Below are positions 58,317 through 64,000 of a stretch of 64,000 nt of DNA, in pieces. Position 1 is the first letter of the stretch, and the number at the start of each line of letters is the position of its first letter. The stretch is taken from IMG/VR virus record IMGVR_UViG_3300027779_003464, positions 54,608 through 118,607 of that record; one strand, 5' to 3'. The notes under the pieces were generated by a model. The model was not told the DNA's origin. It searched no databases and saw nothing but the letters and a program-made list of their open reading frames with translations. The position numbers and the translations under genes are program-made. Origin of the DNA: a virus.

Positions 58317-58761
58317 ATTCTTTTGTTTTACATTTATTTAAATATTCAGATATAATTGATTCATAGTTATCCTTATAGTATTTTTCATCTAAACATTTAT
58401 GATACATTATACTTCTTTCATCACAATGATTTAAATTAAATACATAGTGGCCTAACTCATGGAATAGTATTACCCTTGTTGTATAGGGTCCACTACGGAG
58501 TTCATCTATATTTAACATTATAATACTATTATACTTATCTGAAACTCCAGCGTGACTACTGCTATTACCAATTATAATATTATCTATTCGTTTAAATCCT
58601 GCCATATATTGAATATCATTATCTTCCATCAACCCTTTCCATTCTTCTACGAGTGAGGTTAATTGTGGATCAACGAACGGTTCTTGCTCGAATTTAGCAT
58701 ATTGCTTTGCTAAAAACAAAGTAACTAATACTATAATGAATATGTATTTAATAGATCTCAT
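58300..58761 (-). CDS. Membrane-anchored or secreted metzincin-like metalloprotease
   Basis: 153 residues. An N-terminal hydrophobic segment (~4-18) is a signal or anchor. LFHELGHYVFNLNHCDERSIMYH gives HExxH, a third His and a SIMY Met-turn, as in matrixin-type zincins, although the HExxH-to-His spacing is one residue longer than classical. Likely a periplasmic or outer-surface protease acting on the host. One CTACGGAGT copy lies in the coding region. Confidence 0.7.
   Translation of the reverse strand: MRSIKYIFIIVLVTLFLAKQYAKFEQEPFVDPQLTSLVEEWKGLMEDNDIQYMAGFKRIDNIIIGNSSSHAGVSDKYNSIIMLNIDELRSGPYTTRVILFHELGHYVFNLNHCDERSIMYHKCLDEKYYKDNYESIISEYLNKCKTKEYEGRF
58493..58501 (+). repeat. CTACGGAGT copy 8, inside the metzincin gene
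   Basis: Read on the minus strand as ELRSG. Confidence 0.9.
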
Positions 58762-58790
58762 GTGTAAATATAATAAATTTTTTTGACATT
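58761..58790 (-). promoter_or_regulatory. Early-type promoter, almost touching the start codon
   Basis: -7 box TATATTTA at 58772-58765, only 3 bases from the 58761 ATG. The transcript would be nearly leaderless. Confidence 0.55.
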
Positions 58791-58796
58791 TAATAA

Positions 58797-59144
58797 TTAA
58801 TTAGACTTTTCTTCTTCAATAGATTTTTGTGCCTGTTTAAATATTAGGTCAGCAGCCTCTTCACCAAACATATCATTAACCATTCCTTCAAGAAAAGTTA
58901 AGCCGTCTTCTACTTTCCTAATATATAGTTTATCTACTTTCTTATCATTTACATTAGTTACTGCTCCTGAAATAATTAGGTCTGCTATATCTTTTATTAC
59001 ATCATAGTATATACTAGTACTGTGGTATAATCCTACTATTTCTGTTGGAGATAAATCCTGTATTTGAGCATCTTGAAAGAAGAAATCCTTTCCGATCTCA
59101 TGGTCATCCTCACCATTAAATATAATTACGCTAGTTGGTCCCAT
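58797..59144 (-). CDS. Hypothetical early protein
   Basis: 115 residues, acidic, starting MGPTSVIIFNGEDDHEIGKDF and ending in helices with KAQKSIEEEKSN. One base from the sigma-factor gene, so it could modulate it (anti-sigma or partner), but only position suggests this. Confidence 0.55.
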   Translation of the reverse strand: MGPTSVIIFNGEDDHEIGKDFFFQDAQIQDLSPTEIVGLYHSTSIYYDVIKDIADLIISGAVTNVNDKKVDKLYIRKVEDGLTFLEGMVNDMFGEEAADLIFKQAQKSIEEEKSN

Positions 59145-59145
59145 T

Positions 59146-59880
59146 TTAAATATTGTTAGTTAATTTATAATTATCTTTCAAAGTCTGTCTAGCTTGATTT
59201 AGGATTTGACATACTCTAACTTGAGTTATTCCTACTCTTTCAGCTATTTCGATAGTAGGTACTTCATGTCCAGTTTCTATTCCATAGTATAATCTTATTA
59301 TCGTTTGGTCTCTATCTTTTAAAGTAGATAATAATGAATTAACTTTTTCCCGAAAGAACTCTCGGTTGTGATCACCGTTTACTGATGGCTCTACTTGAGT
59401 AAGATAATCTGCTCTTGTAGTAGTTGATTCACTTGATACGAAATCATCCATTTTTACGGTACTTAGATTATCTACATCTTCTCCATTTTTAATTGAGAGA
59501 TATCTTTGATATTCTTGATTAACAGGTAACCTAACTATTCTACCACATCGGTCAATTAATTCATTCATCATCTTAAGTATTCTGCTACTTGCAAAAGTAG
59601 CTAATCTTACATTCGAGTCTGGATCAAACCTATGAACTGATTCGTATAGTCCAATATTTCCCTGTTGAATAAGATCATCTACATCTATTCCTCTTCCCCT
59701 ATTCTTATTAGCTATAGTTACAACAATCTTTAGATTATGTTGAACCAACTTGTTTAAAGCAGCTTTGCTACCTTTGTGCGCTTTTCGCGCAAGACTTAAT
59801 TCCTCTTTTTTTGTTAGAGGATCTAAATTCTTAATAGATTTAAAGTATCTATCTAAACTTTCTGATTTTTGATAATACAT
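59146..59880 (-). CDS. RNA polymerase sigma-70 family factor
   Basis: 244 residues, against ~287 for bacteroidotal RpoD. Region 1.2/2: SLDRYFKSIKNLDPLTKKEEL, LVQHNLKIVVTIANKNRGRGI, DDLIQQGNIGLYESVHRFD. Region 4 HTH: PTIEIAERVGITQVRVCQILNQA. Region 3 is shortened. It could redirect host polymerase to the TATAAATA/AATAAATAA boxes of virion genes, as gp55 does in T4; this is inference. No early-type box of the main family is visible just upstream. Confidence 0.9.
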   Translation of the reverse strand: MYYQKSESLDRYFKSIKNLDPLTKKEELSLARKAHKGSKAALNKLVQHNLKIVVTIANKNRGRGIDVDDLIQQGNIGLYESVHRFDPDSNVRLATFASSRILKMMNELIDRCGRIVRLPVNQEYQRYLSIKNGEDVDNLSTVKMDDFVSSESTTTRADYLTQVEPSVNGDHNREFFREKVNSLLSTLKDRDQTIIRLYYGIETGHEVPTIEIAERVGITQVRVCQILNQARQTLKDNYKLTNNI

Positions 59881-59925
59881 GTGTTTGTTTTTAATTGTTA
59901 TTATTATGTTCTTTATTATAAATAT

Positions 59926-60087
59926 CTAGCTTTTCGGTAAAAGCCTCTCCATTATTCCATTATAATCTAATTCATACGTTTTATAATGGTGATGCTCTCC
60001 GTATCTAGTTAATTCCTTTTTTAGTTTGTCAATAGCTTTAATTAACTCTGGTCCAAACTTTTTCTTTTCAATTTTTTTAGGGTTCAT
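59926..60087 (-). CDS. 53-residue basic protein
   Basis: MNPKKIEKKKFGPELIKAID opens a mostly helical protein with a YGEHHHYKTYEL middle. It is a real-looking small gene upstream of the sigma factor. Function unknown. Confidence 0.5.
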   Translation of the reverse strand: MNPKKIEKKKFGPELIKAIDKLKKELTRYGEHHHYKTYELDYNGIMERLLPKS

Positions 60088-60117
60088 GCTTTATTATATT
60101 AAATTAATAATTAGTTA

Positions 60118-60126
60118 CTACGGAGT
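60118..60126 (+). repeat. CTACGGAGT copy 9, forms a stop codon
   Basis: As at 57428, the minus strand gives TP-stop and ends the membrane-protein gene. Confidence 0.9.
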
Positions 60127-60321
60127 TGATGTGGTATCTGCCTCTTCATTGGCTTCATTCCAACCTTCTACCATATAATCAATAGTTTGCTTAGTTGATT
60201 TAGCGCCTTCCTTAACTATATTATAAGGTTCTCCTTTTTCTTTTGAATCGTAATATCCTCCAATAGCACCTATTAGTATAACCAAGAGAATAATAGAAAT
60301 AATGTCTTTAAGTATTTTCAT
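60118..60321 (-). CDS. Small single-pass membrane protein
   Basis: 67 residues. Residues ~5-24 are a membrane segment (KDIISIILLVILIGAIGG), followed by a charged outer or inner domain ending TTSTP. The stop is supplied by a CTACGGAGT copy. Confidence 0.6.
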   Translation of the reverse strand: MKILKDIISIILLVILIGAIGGYYDSKEKGEPYNIVKEGAKSTKQTIDYMVEGWNEANEEADTTSTP

Positions 60322-60578
60322 CTTTTATTATTTTTAGATTGACGGTACAAGGTTTCCGCTTTGCCTAAGTTACCGTTTGCCGTAATGATGGCTCCTAATT
60401 CTACAGAAAAATTCTTCTTAAAGAAACTAATTGTTTTAGAATCTGTAGGATGTAGTATATAAGGAATGCATCCATATAACGAGGTTAATCTATCGGATAT
60501 TCCCATTCGTTTAAGCTTTTTGCGTACTCTATCAGTAGCGCCAATTTTAATTAATGTATCTATTTCAGTTGCTTTCAT
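60318..60578 (-). CDS. Small hypothetical protein
   Basis: 86 residues, basic, with DTLIKIGATDRVRKKLKRMG and a serine/lysine end. Overlaps the membrane-protein gene by 4 bases. Confidence 0.55.
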   Translation of the reverse strand: MKATEIDTLIKIGATDRVRKKLKRMGISDRLTSLYGCIPYILHPTDSKTISFFKKNFSVELGAIITANGNLGKAETLYRQSKNNKR

Positions 60579-60769
60579 ATGTTATTAAATTTTTTAGCTT
60601 CGTTAATCAATTCCTTTGCGTTAGATTTAACTAACTTAATATCATACTGAAGCTCGTGAAAATGTGATTTGAAATAATTAACCACATCTCGAATAGTCAT
60701 CTGTCCAGACTCTGCAATACGTTCTCTAATTTGAGATTCCGTAAATTTTACTATCATAATTTCTGCCAT
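60575..60769 (-). CDS. Small protein with winged-helix-like region
   Basis: 64 residues from the ATG at 60769, preferred to a TTG ten codons upstream that falls next to the promoter. FTESQIRERIAESGQMTIRDVVNYF looks like a small helical DNA-binding element. Confidence 0.5.
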   Translation of the reverse strand: MAEIMIVKFTESQIRERIAESGQMTIRDVVNYFKSHFHELQYDIKLVKSNAKELINEAKKFNNI

Positions 60770-60792
60770 GTTAAATTGTTTTAAGTTATTAT

Positions 60793-60829
60793 AGTACAAA
60801 TATAGAAATAATAATTGGGATAAAAAAAT
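60793..60829 (-). promoter_or_regulatory. Early-type promoter (TATATTTG)
   Basis: -7 box TATATTTG at 60804-60797 on the minus strand, with upstream TTTTTTTATCCCAATTATT. Drives the operon 60769-60118. Confidence 0.65.
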
Positions 60830-60844
60830 CCTGGCGAACTTTTT

Positions 60845-61369
60845 TTAACAAAAGATTACTAATCCTTTATCTGATGCTATCTTCAGCGCGCTCATCCATT
60901 CATTATACTTATCAATATAGTATATAGAATCCTCACTATCATCGCAGTTCTCCTTAACATATTTCTTAAAGATAGTTTTATACTCTTTAAAGTCTCTGTA
61001 TAATTCAGCCGCTACGGAGTAACATATAGTTCCTTCACAATCTGAAAAATCTATTAAAGCTCCAAATGCTTCGCTCCCCCAGTATCTACCTGATGACCAG
61101 AAGTCGTCTGCACTTATACCATGTATTGCTTTACATAATATATCTCTAAATTGATTATATCCACGATAGCTACCTGCTCTAAAACTACCTTCAACGGATT
61201 CTGCAGTAAGATATACTTTTCCCATACCGTTTGTTAGTGGAAAAGAGTGGCATCTTTCCTTAAAATCGTCGCCAACTCCGAACGTAAATTCTTCAAACAG
61301 CTCGCTGCCTAAACCTAATAGTTCGTCCGATGTTTTGACTTTACTTATATACATAATATCTAGTCCCAT
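60845..61369 (-). CDS. Hypothetical early protein
   Basis: 174 residues, aromatic and acidic (GSYRGYNQFRDILCKAIHG; SSGRYWGSEAFGALIDFSDCEG). Conserved-looking protein of the sort found in phages as an uncharacterised family; not identified. Starts at the end of the DUF2693-like gene. Confidence 0.6.
   Translation of the reverse strand: MGLDIMYISKVKTSDELLGLGSELFEEFTFGVGDDFKERCHSFPLTNGMGKVYLTAESVEGSFRAGSYRGYNQFRDILCKAIHGISADDFWSSGRYWGSEAFGALIDFSDCEGTICYSVAAELYRDFKEYKTIFKKYVKENCDDSEDSIYYIDKYNEWMSALKIASDKGLVIFC
61012..61020 (+). repeat. CTACGGAGT copy 10
   Basis: Inside the 60845 gene, read as YSVA on the minus strand. The last copy; none seen in 61.1-64 kb. Confidence 0.9.
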
Positions 61370-61620
61370 TATTCTGGAAGGTATATAGGTTCAACGGCAG
61401 ACACAGATCTCCATGAGTTCTTCTTTAAATCGAAGTATGGAACTTGTTTTGAAGATGATTTTCCTGTACCTTTAGGATGGTCATCTAGAGGAACTAACTC
61501 CATGTTAGTGGTCCCCAAGGCAATCCTTAGGTTCCCGTCCTTCTTCCTAAATGCGAATTGAATTGTTCCTTTAGTAAGTCTTTCCCGTAATGCTGAGGGT
61601 GAAATAGGTTCTAATACCAT
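61369..61620 (-). CDS. SH3-fold small protein, DUF2693-like
   Basis: 83 residues. LTKGTIQFAFRKKDGNLRIALGTT and YFDLKKNSWRSV match the DUF2693-type small protein widespread in Bacteroidota and their mobile elements. It supports the host assignment. Role unknown. Confidence 0.75.
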   Translation of the reverse strand: MVLEPISPSALRERLTKGTIQFAFRKKDGNLRIALGTTNMELVPLDDHPKGTGKSSSKQVPYFDLKKNSWRSVSAVEPIYLPE

Positions 61621-61654
61621 AATATTTGTTTTTAATTGTTAGTTAATTATTATA

Positions 61655-61690
61655 GAGTAAATATACTAAAAATTACTGACATAAAAAAAT
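61655..61690 (-). promoter_or_regulatory. Early-type promoter (TATATTTA)
   Basis: -7 box at 61665-61658 on the minus strand with upstream TTTTTTTATGTCAGTAATTT. Leader contains TTAAAAACAAATATTATG. Confidence 0.65.
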
Positions 61691-61719
61691 TATTTCACAC
61701 TTTTTTTGAAAATAGTTTC

Positions 61720-61840
61720 GAGCCAACAAGCAACTCGCATGCCAAATTTGGCACAAGTTAGAGTTCGCTCAGAAGCCGAGCGAACATTACATTATCCGCC
61801 GAGGATTAACCTAAATCCAAGTTCGCCCCAGGAATCGAGC
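61720..61840. repeat. GAGCSAAC-type element, copy 4
   Basis: GAGCCAAC at 61720, perfect hairpin GTTCGCTC-AGAAGCC-GAGCGAAC at 61763-61785, GTTCGCCCC at 61821, GAGC at 61837. A GCCAAATTTGGC palindrome lies at 61741. Located between terminator and promoter. Confidence 0.75.
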
Positions 61841-61842
61841 AT

Positions 61843-61871
61843 AAAAAAAGGGAAACCGAAGTTCCCCTTTT
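61843..61871 (-). terminator. Intrinsic terminator of the 61893-62162 gene
   Basis: Minus strand GGGGAACTTCGGTTTCCC followed by seven Ts; begins ~22 bases after the stop. Confidence 0.8.
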
Positions 61872-61892
61872 AAAATTAGACTTAGACTAGAG

Positions 61893-62162
61893 TTACGCCT
61901 TTGGTGTTGTTAAAACGTTTTTCATATTACTAGTTTGAAAATCTTTGATTACTTTAAAGTTTTTCTTTCTGTTACGTGTCGTATTGTACGCGACATTAAG
62001 AATCCTTTCGTTAGTTGATTTTCCTTCAATTACTGACTTAACAGTAGTTGAACTCATTCCAACCTTCTTTGCAATCTTAGACATATCTCCGTGTCTAAGT
62101 CTTGAGTTTACCACAACAAGTTTCTGAACTGGTTGTAATTTGGTGTAAGTTGTTTTTGACAT
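61893..62162 (-). CDS. Helix-turn-helix DNA-binding protein
   Basis: 89 residues. MSKIAKKVGMSSTTVKSVIEGK (~27-48) is a clear HTH; both flanks are basic. Probably a small early transcription regulator or DNA-binding protein. It could bind the repeated elements of this region, but nothing shows that directly. Confidence 0.7.
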   Translation of the reverse strand: MSKTTYTKLQPVQKLVVVNSRLRHGDMSKIAKKVGMSSTTVKSVIEGKSTNERILNVAYNTTRNRKKNFKVIKDFQTSNMKNVLTTPKA

Positions 62163-62213
62163 ATATTATAAGTATTTAATTTATATTTTTATACCTTATA
62201 ATTACAAATGGTT

Positions 62214-62381
62214 TTAGCGAAACAGGCTAAAAACGCATTTATCTAATAAAAATAATGAACCTATTGCTAATACACTTGCTATTAAAATAGATCCAAAGAA
62301 AGATAAGGATATTACAAATACAAAGTTTATACATACTAGAAGTACAAATAGTTTAAATACAATTAATGCTAATTTTTTCAT
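62214..62381 (-). CDS. 55-residue membrane protein
   Basis: MKKLALIVFKLFVLLVCINF and the following FVFVISLSFFGSILIASVLA form two close membrane helices, with a short basic end. Likely inner-membrane. Unknown. Confidence 0.6.
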   Translation of the reverse strand: MKKLALIVFKLFVLLVCINFVFVISLSFFGSILIASVLAIGSLFLLDKCVFSLFR

Positions 62382-62399
62382 TGTTTAATTTTTAAGTTA

Positions 62400-62588
62400 T
62401 TATTCATTTAATGCTACAAATTCTCTTGCTAATTCTAATAGCGTCTTAGCAGACTCTATTTCAGAGTCGCTGGTATCAGTACAACGCTCTAGTTCATCTA
62501 CCCTTGTGTTTCGAAGGTCTCCACTATTCATGCAATCGCTGAAGTCAGTGGCTGTATTTTCAATTCTACAATAGCTCATATTTCCCAT
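62400..62588 (-). CDS. Small conserved phage/Bacteroidota protein (GNMSYCR type)
   Basis: 62 residues beginning MGNMSYCRIENTATDFSDC, a start I recall from many small uncharacterised proteins of bacteroidotal phages and mobile elements. Acidic helical rest. Function unknown. Confidence 0.65.
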   Translation of the reverse strand: MGNMSYCRIENTATDFSDCMNSGDLRNTRVDELERCTDTSDSEIESAKTLLELAREFVALNE

Positions 62589-62622
62589 GTTGATTTAATT
62601 TAAAGGTTATTAATTAATTATA

Positions 62623-62658
62623 ATACAAATATAGAAATAATATTTGACATAAAAAAAC
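62623..62658 (-). promoter_or_regulatory. Early-type promoter (TATATTTG)
   Basis: -7 box TATATTTG at 62633-62626 on the minus strand with upstream TTTTTTTATGTCAAATATT. Confidence 0.7.
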
Positions 62659-62687
62659 TTTTACGCATTTATTTTATAATAAATTCA

Positions 62688-62727
62688 GAGCGAACCCGGC
62701 GCGGTAACCGGAAATGCTTGTTGGCTC
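62688..62727. repeat. GAGCSAAC-type element, copy 5 (short)
   Basis: GAGCGAAC at 62688 and GTTGGCTC at 62720 in inverted orientation, with CCGG words between. The central hairpin of the other copies is missing. Lies between the 62742 terminator and the 62623 promoter. Confidence 0.65.
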
Positions 62728-62741
62728 TAGAAATAAGACAT

Positions 62742-62766
62742 AAAAAAACCCTACAAAAGTAGGGTT
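62742..62766 (-). terminator. Intrinsic terminator
   Basis: Minus strand ACCCTAC-TTTT-GTAGGGT followed by Ts; 7-bp perfect stem. Confidence 0.8.
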
Positions 62767-62775
62767 AAAAAGAAA

Positions 62776-62844
62776 AGAGAGTCCATCGAACTGAGTACAT
62801 TGTTTTCGTCGGTCTTCCAGTACTGCTTAGTATCAGGACTCTCT
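62776..62844 (-). ncRNA. Structured RNA element closed by a 9-bp stem
   Basis: AGAGAGTCC (62776-62784) pairs with GGACTCTCT (62836-62844), and AGTAC (62794) with GTACT (62820) inside. On the minus strand it lies between the 28-residue gene and the terminator, followed by a T-rich run. It is tRNA-sized and has a TTCGA, but the arms do not fit a cloverleaf. Shares GTCGGTC with the element at 62979. Confidence 0.4.
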
Positions 62845-62853
62845 AATCTATTT

Positions 62854-62940
62854 TTATCTTCTATACGTAATTAATAGTTCTTTAGCTACCTGTAGTGTAA
62901 TCTCATTCTCACTATATAGTCTCCATATTAGTCTTGCCAT
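62854..62940 (-). CDS. 28-residue mini-protein
   Basis: MARLIWRLYSENEITLQVAK and a few basic residues, one helix. It has an A-rich leader like neighbouring genes. Could be a regulatory peptide or spurious. Confidence 0.35.
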   Translation of the reverse strand: MARLIWRLYSENEITLQVAKELLITYRR

Positions 62941-62963
62941 TTTTATTTAATTTTATTTCTTTT

Positions 62964-63052
62964 TATATTTGTTTTACAAAAGGACCAAACTTTAGGTAAT
63001 TACTCCCAAGTCGGTCCTTTGCACCGTAACCCAAGTGATATCCCATGGTTAC
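62964..63052 (+). ncRNA. Candidate plus-strand RNA with its own promoter
   Basis: TATATTTG at 62964-62971 on the plus strand is followed 7 bases later by AAAGGACC (62979-62986), which pairs with GGTCCTTT (63013-63020). GTAACC (63026) then pairs with GGTTAC (63047). It runs against the surrounding minus-strand genes, towards the 3' end of the 63068 gene. No clear terminator. Confidence 0.4.
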
Positions 63053-63067
63053 AGAGCTCTTAATATC

Positions 63068-63439
63068 TTATTCTAATACATCTAATACTTTTTTTGGTTG
63101 ATATCCTTGGTTACTTTTTACAACCCAGTCTCCATCTTTATTATACAGATATGCGTATTCTTCCCAATCATATGCTTCTTCCCAATAAGTATCCGCATCT
63201 GTATGAACAGTAGGTACTTCTCTTTTTTCTCCTCTTGACTTACCATACTTTTCATAATAAGCTTCATCTACTGTTGACCTACTTCCTTCATTTAAAAATT
63301 CCTCTACTTCATCAGATGAGGTAAATTCTTGATTTAATAAGTCATTACCGACTCCGCTTGGATAACCATCCCAGTGACAGTACACTGATTTTACGGTTCC
63401 ATCGTTTAATTCTACTGCAATTCTTGATCTCGTTGACAT
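63068..63439 (-). CDS. Conserved phage protein (STRSxIxxxxxDG...HWDGYPSGVG type)
   Basis: 123 residues beginning STRSRIAVELNDGTVKSVYC, then HWDGYPSGVGNDLL, a small family found in many large phages and of unknown function. The end is acidic and aromatic. Confidence 0.7.
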   Translation of the reverse strand: MSTRSRIAVELNDGTVKSVYCHWDGYPSGVGNDLLNQEFTSSDEVEEFLNEGSRSTVDEAYYEKYGKSRGEKREVPTVHTDADTYWEEAYDWEEYAYLYNKDGDWVVKSNQGYQPKKVLDVLE

Positions 63440-63478
63440 AATTTATTTGTTTTAAAAGGTTATTGTTATTAATTATAA

Positions 63479-63513
63479 TACAAATATAGACAAAATTATT
63501 GGGATAAAAAAAC
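63479..63513 (-). promoter_or_regulatory. Early-type promoter (TATATTTG)
   Basis: -7 box at 63488-63481 on the minus strand with upstream TTTTTTTATCCCAATAATTT. Serves the 63439 gene. Confidence 0.65.
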
Positions 63514-63519
63514 TTTTAT

Positions 63520-63666
63520 TCATTTATTTTCCTCTGTAATTTTAATATAACCATCACCAGAATAACCATATCCTGCCCATTTATTTCTTTGTTCCTCAGT
63601 TAACATTTGTGCCAATGAATCAATATCGTCAATTGACATACTATCTATTTCTTTTGCTGTATACAT
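63520..63666 (-). CDS. 48-residue hypothetical protein
   Basis: MYTAKEIDSMSIDDIDSLAQ, then TEEQRNKWAGYGYSGDGYIK and a short acidic end. It has its own promoter at 63694 and a standard A-rich leader, which supports it as a real gene. Unknown function. Confidence 0.55.
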   Translation of the reverse strand: MYTAKEIDSMSIDDIDSLAQMLTEEQRNKWAGYGYSGDGYIKITEENK

Positions 63667-63690
63667 ATTAAATTGTTTTAAGTTATTATA

Positions 63691-63727
63691 GTACAAATAT
63701 AGAAATAATTCTTGACATAAAAAAATT
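63691..63727 (-). promoter_or_regulatory. Early-type promoter (TATATTTG)
   Basis: -7 box at 63701-63694 on the minus strand, with upstream TTTTTTTATGTCAAGAATT, nearly identical to 62623. Confidence 0.7.
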
Positions 63728-63745
63728 ATTTCACACTTAATTTAA

Positions 63746-63979
63746 TCATAATTCAACAGGGCAATACTCGTTTGCTAGTTCTATAACTTCATCCATATCT
63801 AATATCATATCTGCTTCATCTTCGCAAAATCCCCAGATTCCGTTATTTCTTATTTGATAATAAGTAATACTACTTAATTCTACTTTATTAATTAGAGCGC
63901 CATAATCCGCTAGGTTAGATAACGCTTGTTCTAAAAGAGTTTCTGTCGTTGGAATGTTGCTGCCATTTAATTTTTCCAT
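63746..63979 (-). CDS. Small acidic hypothetical protein
   Basis: 77 residues with helical N-terminus (ETLLEQALSNLADYGALINK) and a beta segment (LSSITYYQIRNNGIWGFCEDEADMI, split over two strands). Starts 21 bases from the window edge, so its promoter lies outside. Unknown. Confidence 0.55.
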   Translation of the reverse strand: MEKLNGSNIPTTETLLEQALSNLADYGALINKVELSSITYYQIRNNGIWGFCEDEADMILDMDEVIELANEYCPVEL

Positions 63980-64000
63980 GTTTATTATTTTAAGTTATTA

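Noticed and set aside
62776-62844. tRNA-like element
   Set aside because: Length and a TTCGA near the 3' side suggest a tRNA, but no anticodon or T arm pairs properly on either strand.

Overview
The window is a strongly A+T-rich segment of a large T4-like (contractile-tailed) phage whose host is almost certainly a member of the Bacteroidota, probably a flavobacterium. The phage assignment rests on T4-type structural genes: portal (gp20-like), head-completion nuclease (gp4-like), baseplate wedge (gp25-like, LysM/gp53-like), hub (gp27-like), tube-end protein (gp48/gp54-like) and central spike (gp5-like). It is also supported by a family-B DNA polymerase fragment, a gp61-like primase, PhoH and a sigma factor. 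The host assignment rests on three things: a phage gene ending in a complete type IX secretion (T9SS) sorting domain, promoters with the Bacteroidota -7 box TAnnTTTG, and A-rich leaders without Shine-Dalgarno sequences. I saw no tRNA gene, CRISPR array or integrase of prophage type.

Layout. 1-5.75 kb: a truncated P-loop kinase, a ligase-like/NMN-adenylyltransferase-like fusion, a metallophosphoesterase and a tail-lysozyme. 5.8-14.5 kb: baseplate and virion genes on the plus strand. 14.5-23 kb: PhoH (minus strand), the C-terminal half of a split DNA polymerase, primase, an acidic core-like protein, gp4-like nuclease and portal. 23-27 kb: a cargo block holding a 1033-residue T9SS substrate behind a structured RNA leader, a phasin-like protein and a membrane protein. 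27-35 kb: a minus-strand run of gp25 and many virion or internal-head candidates. 35-39.5 kb: mixed genes including a sugar-nucleotide epimerase and a GNAT. 39.6-48.5 kb: a plus-strand array of small genes plus Tpx, Gmk, ThyX, GIY-YIG and HNH genes, many joined by a near-identical 19-bp repeat. 48.5-51.8 kb: zincin, CitG-like and kinase genes. 51.8-53.3 kb: a G+C-richer, repeat-laden island with an atypical serine-recombinase-like gene. 53.3-64 kb: a minus-strand early region with a RecA/DnaB-like ATPase, a sigma factor, small membrane and lipoproteins, terminators and about ten copies of one promoter.

How it works together (inference). The early region is read by host RNA polymerase from TATATTTG/TATATTTA promoters. 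Virion genes carry T4-late-like boxes (TATAAATA or AATAAATAA) and may be read with the help of the phage sigma factor at 59.1 kb. More than a dozen proteins share a short end motif resembling the T4 capsid-targeting sequence, which suggests a large set of proteins packaged in the head.

The most unusual observations are: the T9SS-targeted phage protein with its structured leader; the 19-bp junction repeat that supplies both C-terminal codons and the next start codon; ten same-direction copies of CTACGGAGT confined to 51.8-61.0 kb; recurring GAGCSAAC hairpin elements between terminators and early promoters; and the capsid-targeting-like tag family. All functional names come from motifs and remembered family features; no database search was possible.
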